From the NCBI GenBank assembly GCA_947174955.1, contig CAMWKX010000095.1:1-5611 (forward strand): a DNA stretch of 5,611 bases, given 5' to 3'. Every line of letters starts with the position of its first letter. Position 1 is the stretch's first letter. Source of the stretch: an uncultured Clostridia bacterium (GTDB lineage Bacteria > Bacillota > Clostridia > Christensenellales > Borkfalkiaceae). The position numbers were made by a program, and so were the translations under genes. Shown piece after piece: positions 4,195 to 5,611 of the stretch. The notes below the pieces were generated by a model. The model was not told the DNA's origin and searched no databases. It saw only the letters and a list, made by a program, of their open reading frames with translations.

Positions 4195-5611
4195 ATGAAA
4201 CGGTTAAAACGCACTTTTATTTATATGCTCGCGCCCGCAATCTGTGCCTTACTTTGTATAGGCACGGCTTTTTCGTTTTCAAAAACGATTTCGGCGTATG
4301 CAAACCCTACGAATGAGGAAACGATAGACTTCGGTACGGACGGGATAACGGTTGACGACAAAACCGCATTGGACGCGCTTATAGCCGAACTCGGCGGCGC
4401 TTCTTACGACGATTTGAGTACAAAGCTCGACGGCGGCGCAAAGGACGCTTCAGACTTTGCGACCGCAAAGACTGTCACTTTGGGCGGCGTTGAGTTTAAT
4501 ATAACGTACGTTTCCAAGGCGGACTACACGGCAAACGGCACGACTGCGGGCGATATTATCGTAACTCTTTGGATGGCTAAAAGCGAAATCAAATCGCAAT
4601 GGAATACGGCAGCAAGCGATACGCCCGAAGATAAATATCCCACGAATATGTACTCGTCAAGCATTATCCGCAGTACGCTCGTAGGCACGCCCTATCTCAC
4701 CGAGGCAGGCGCGGAAGCTTTGGAAGGTACGGGCGAAATAAACGACGCGTGGCTACCGTTCAACGACGGCGGTGCGTTCTATAATTATCTTGCCACACCC
4801 GCAAATATGGCTTGGCAGGAAACTTTATCTGCGGTGGTTTTATCTGCGGATAAGTATAATCCGGTTGACGTAAATTATTCCAACGAGGCTTGGGGAACGC
4901 CGAGCGGCGGCAGCTTTTACGGCGACTATGACTATTCCGAAAAGGACGGATATGCCGATTGGCAACACGACAGGATATGGCTGCCCGCTATGTCCGAAAT
5001 CGGGCATTATGGATTATGGAGTACAACTACGGCACAAATAAGTAATACAAGTATTTATTGGCTCCGTTCCGGTTGGAACAGAAACGCTCACTGGTCTTTA
5101 TTTTGTGGTATTAATGGTGGTGACGGCACCGGTATGACCTTCGGTATTAGTGGTGTGCGCCCCGCGGTTCACTTAAATTTAAAAGCCGCCGATGAAGCGA
5201 CTAAACTGTTCGAAGTTACGGTAAACGACGTTACGACGAAATACTTTTCCATCGAAGAAGCGTTTACGGCGGCAAATAATTCTTCGACTGCCGCAACCGT
5301 AAAAATGCTTGCCGACGCGCAAACTACGGACACCCTTACCGTGTCGCAAAACAAAAACATAACCCTCGACCTCAACGGTCATATGCTGAAATATAATAAT
5401 GACACTGAAACGGCTTCGGTTATAATAATAAGCCGTAACGCTACTTTTACGCTTATCGACAGCGACAAATTAACCACGCATACGATAACAAGCCCCGCAA
5501 CGAATGAAGAAATTACGATAAACGGCGGCTTAATCACCGGCGGCACTGCAAACAACGGCGGAGGCGTAAACGTCAGAAGCGGAACATTCATAATGGAAGG
5601 CGGCACGATAA
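4195..5611 (+). CDS. Secreted surface protein, DUF6273/lectin-like domain plus beta-helix (3' end outside window)
   Basis: The frame is open from ATG 4195 to the window end, 472 codons plus one base, so the gene is truncated only by the window. Residues 1-36 form a signal peptide: a KRLKR n-region, a hydrophobic core at 8-28 and a likely signal peptidase I cut after A34-Y-A36. There is no lipobox, so it is not a lipoprotein. Residues 93-329 resemble the FGE-sulfatase/C-type-lectin-like domains called DUF6273 in Firmicutes: VTLGGVEFNITYV near 93-105, SSIIRSTL near 155-162, DRIWLPAMSEIG at 259-270, IYWLRSG at 287-293 and SGVRPAVHLNL at 319-329. From about 340 there is a second module, with SIEEAFTAA, then ITLDLNGHML near 388-397 and Gly-rich turns such as GGLITGGTANNGGGV at 444-458. 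This is typical of right-handed beta-helix (pectate-lyase-like) adhesins. The role is inferred to be binding at the cell surface, ligand unknown. The remainder probably holds more helix turns and a wall or membrane anchor. Family assignments are from memory of motifs, not a search. Confidence 0.9.
   Translation, partial: MKRLKRTFIYMLAPAICALLCIGTAFSFSKTISAYANPTNEETIDFGTDGITVDDKTALDALIAELGGASYDDLSTKLDGGAKDASDFATAKTVTLGGVEFNITYVSKADYTANGTTAGDIIVTLWMAKSEIKSQWNTAASDTPEDKYPTNMYSSSIIRSTLVGTPYLTEAGAEALEGTGEINDAWLPFNDGGAFYNYLATPANMAWQETLSAVVLSADKYNPVDVNYSNEAWGTPSGGSFYGDYDYSEKDGYADWQHDRIWLPAMSEIGHYGLWSTTTAQISNTSIYWLRSGWNRNAHWSLFCGINGGDGTGMTFGISGVRPAVHLNLKAADEATKLFEVTVNDVTTKYFSIEEAFTAANNSSTAATVKMLADAQTTDTLTVSQNKNITLDLNGHMLKYNNDTETASVIIISRNATFTLIDSDKLTTHTITSPATNEEITINGGLITGGTANNGGGVNVRSGTFIMEGGTI
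5041..5154 (+). other. NNY-codon-rich segment in the lectin-like domain, possible variable region
   Basis: Codons 283-320 of the surface protein run from just before IYWLRSG to just before GVRPAV. Thirty-one of the 38 codons end in C or T; the exceptions are ACA, three TGG, AGA, TTA and ATG. Codons 293-320 use GGT for seven of eight glycines, and AGT is used for serine, while the rest of the gene prefers GGC and AGC/TCG. In lectin-fold targets of diversity-generating retroelements, A-directed mutagenesis of AAY template codons yields NNY codons at exposed positions just before the last strand of the fold, which is where this segment lies. No reverse transcriptase or template repeat is in the window, so variability is only a hypothesis. 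Recombination between paralogous copies of the domain would look similar. Confidence 0.3.

Noticed and set aside
4234..4257. Possible lipobox at Cys17 or Cys21 of the surface protein, which would make it an LspA substrate
   Set aside because: The residues before the cysteines (PAI and ALL) do not fit the lipobox, which needs Gly/Ala/Ser directly before Cys. A signal peptidase I site AYA at 34-36 fits better.
5169..5606. Several minus-strand open frames opposite the beta-helix region
   Set aside because: The plus-strand frame is continuous with the signal peptide and shows the DLNGH and Gly-turn motifs; the reverse frames are low-complexity shadows.

Overview
The window reads as a core-genome segment of a Gram-positive, low-to-mid GC Bacillota, most likely an uncultured gut-type Clostridia. 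This is inferred from gene content and signals: Der and acyl-phosphate-dependent PlsY, lspA followed by an RluD-type synthase (as in Bacillus lspA-ylyB), sigma-A-like TTGnnn/TATAAT promoters, a GGAGG ribosome site, and a secreted beta-helix surface protein of a kind common in gut Clostridia. No species-level call can be made from sequence alone.

Layout. Positions 1-118 are an AT-rich divergent promoter region: one promoter fires leftward into a gene of which only about four codons are in the window, the other fires rightward into lspA. lspA (119-721) overlaps the RluD-family pseudouridine synthase gene (721-1656) by one base. A separate unit follows (1661-2109), with its own promoter and strong ribosome site. 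It encodes an unrecognised 110-residue three-helix membrane protein and ends in an intrinsic terminator. The U-tract of that terminator contains the -35 box of the next promoter, which drives der (2138-3448) and plsY (3448-4176, one-base overlap). Eighteen bases later a long secreted protein gene starts at 4195 and is still open at the window end (at least 472 codons). It has a signal peptide, a lectin/FGE-like domain resembling DUF6273 and the start of a right-handed beta-helix.

Functionally, lspA (lipoprotein signal peptide removal) and plsY (first acylation in phospholipid synthesis) serve the envelope, while the RluD-type enzyme and Der serve the large ribosomal subunit. The last gene marks a change from housekeeping to cell-surface content.

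The two most interesting signals are (i) three TATAAT boxes placed only 6-10 bases before a start codon (divergent gene, lspA, der), which predicts leaderless or nearly leaderless mRNAs, and (ii) a 38-codon stretch of the surface gene (5041-5154) with 31 NNY codons and glycine/serine codon use unlike its flanks. The second could be a hypervariable or recombining ligand-binding segment. No mobile element, CRISPR array, tRNA or rRNA was seen.
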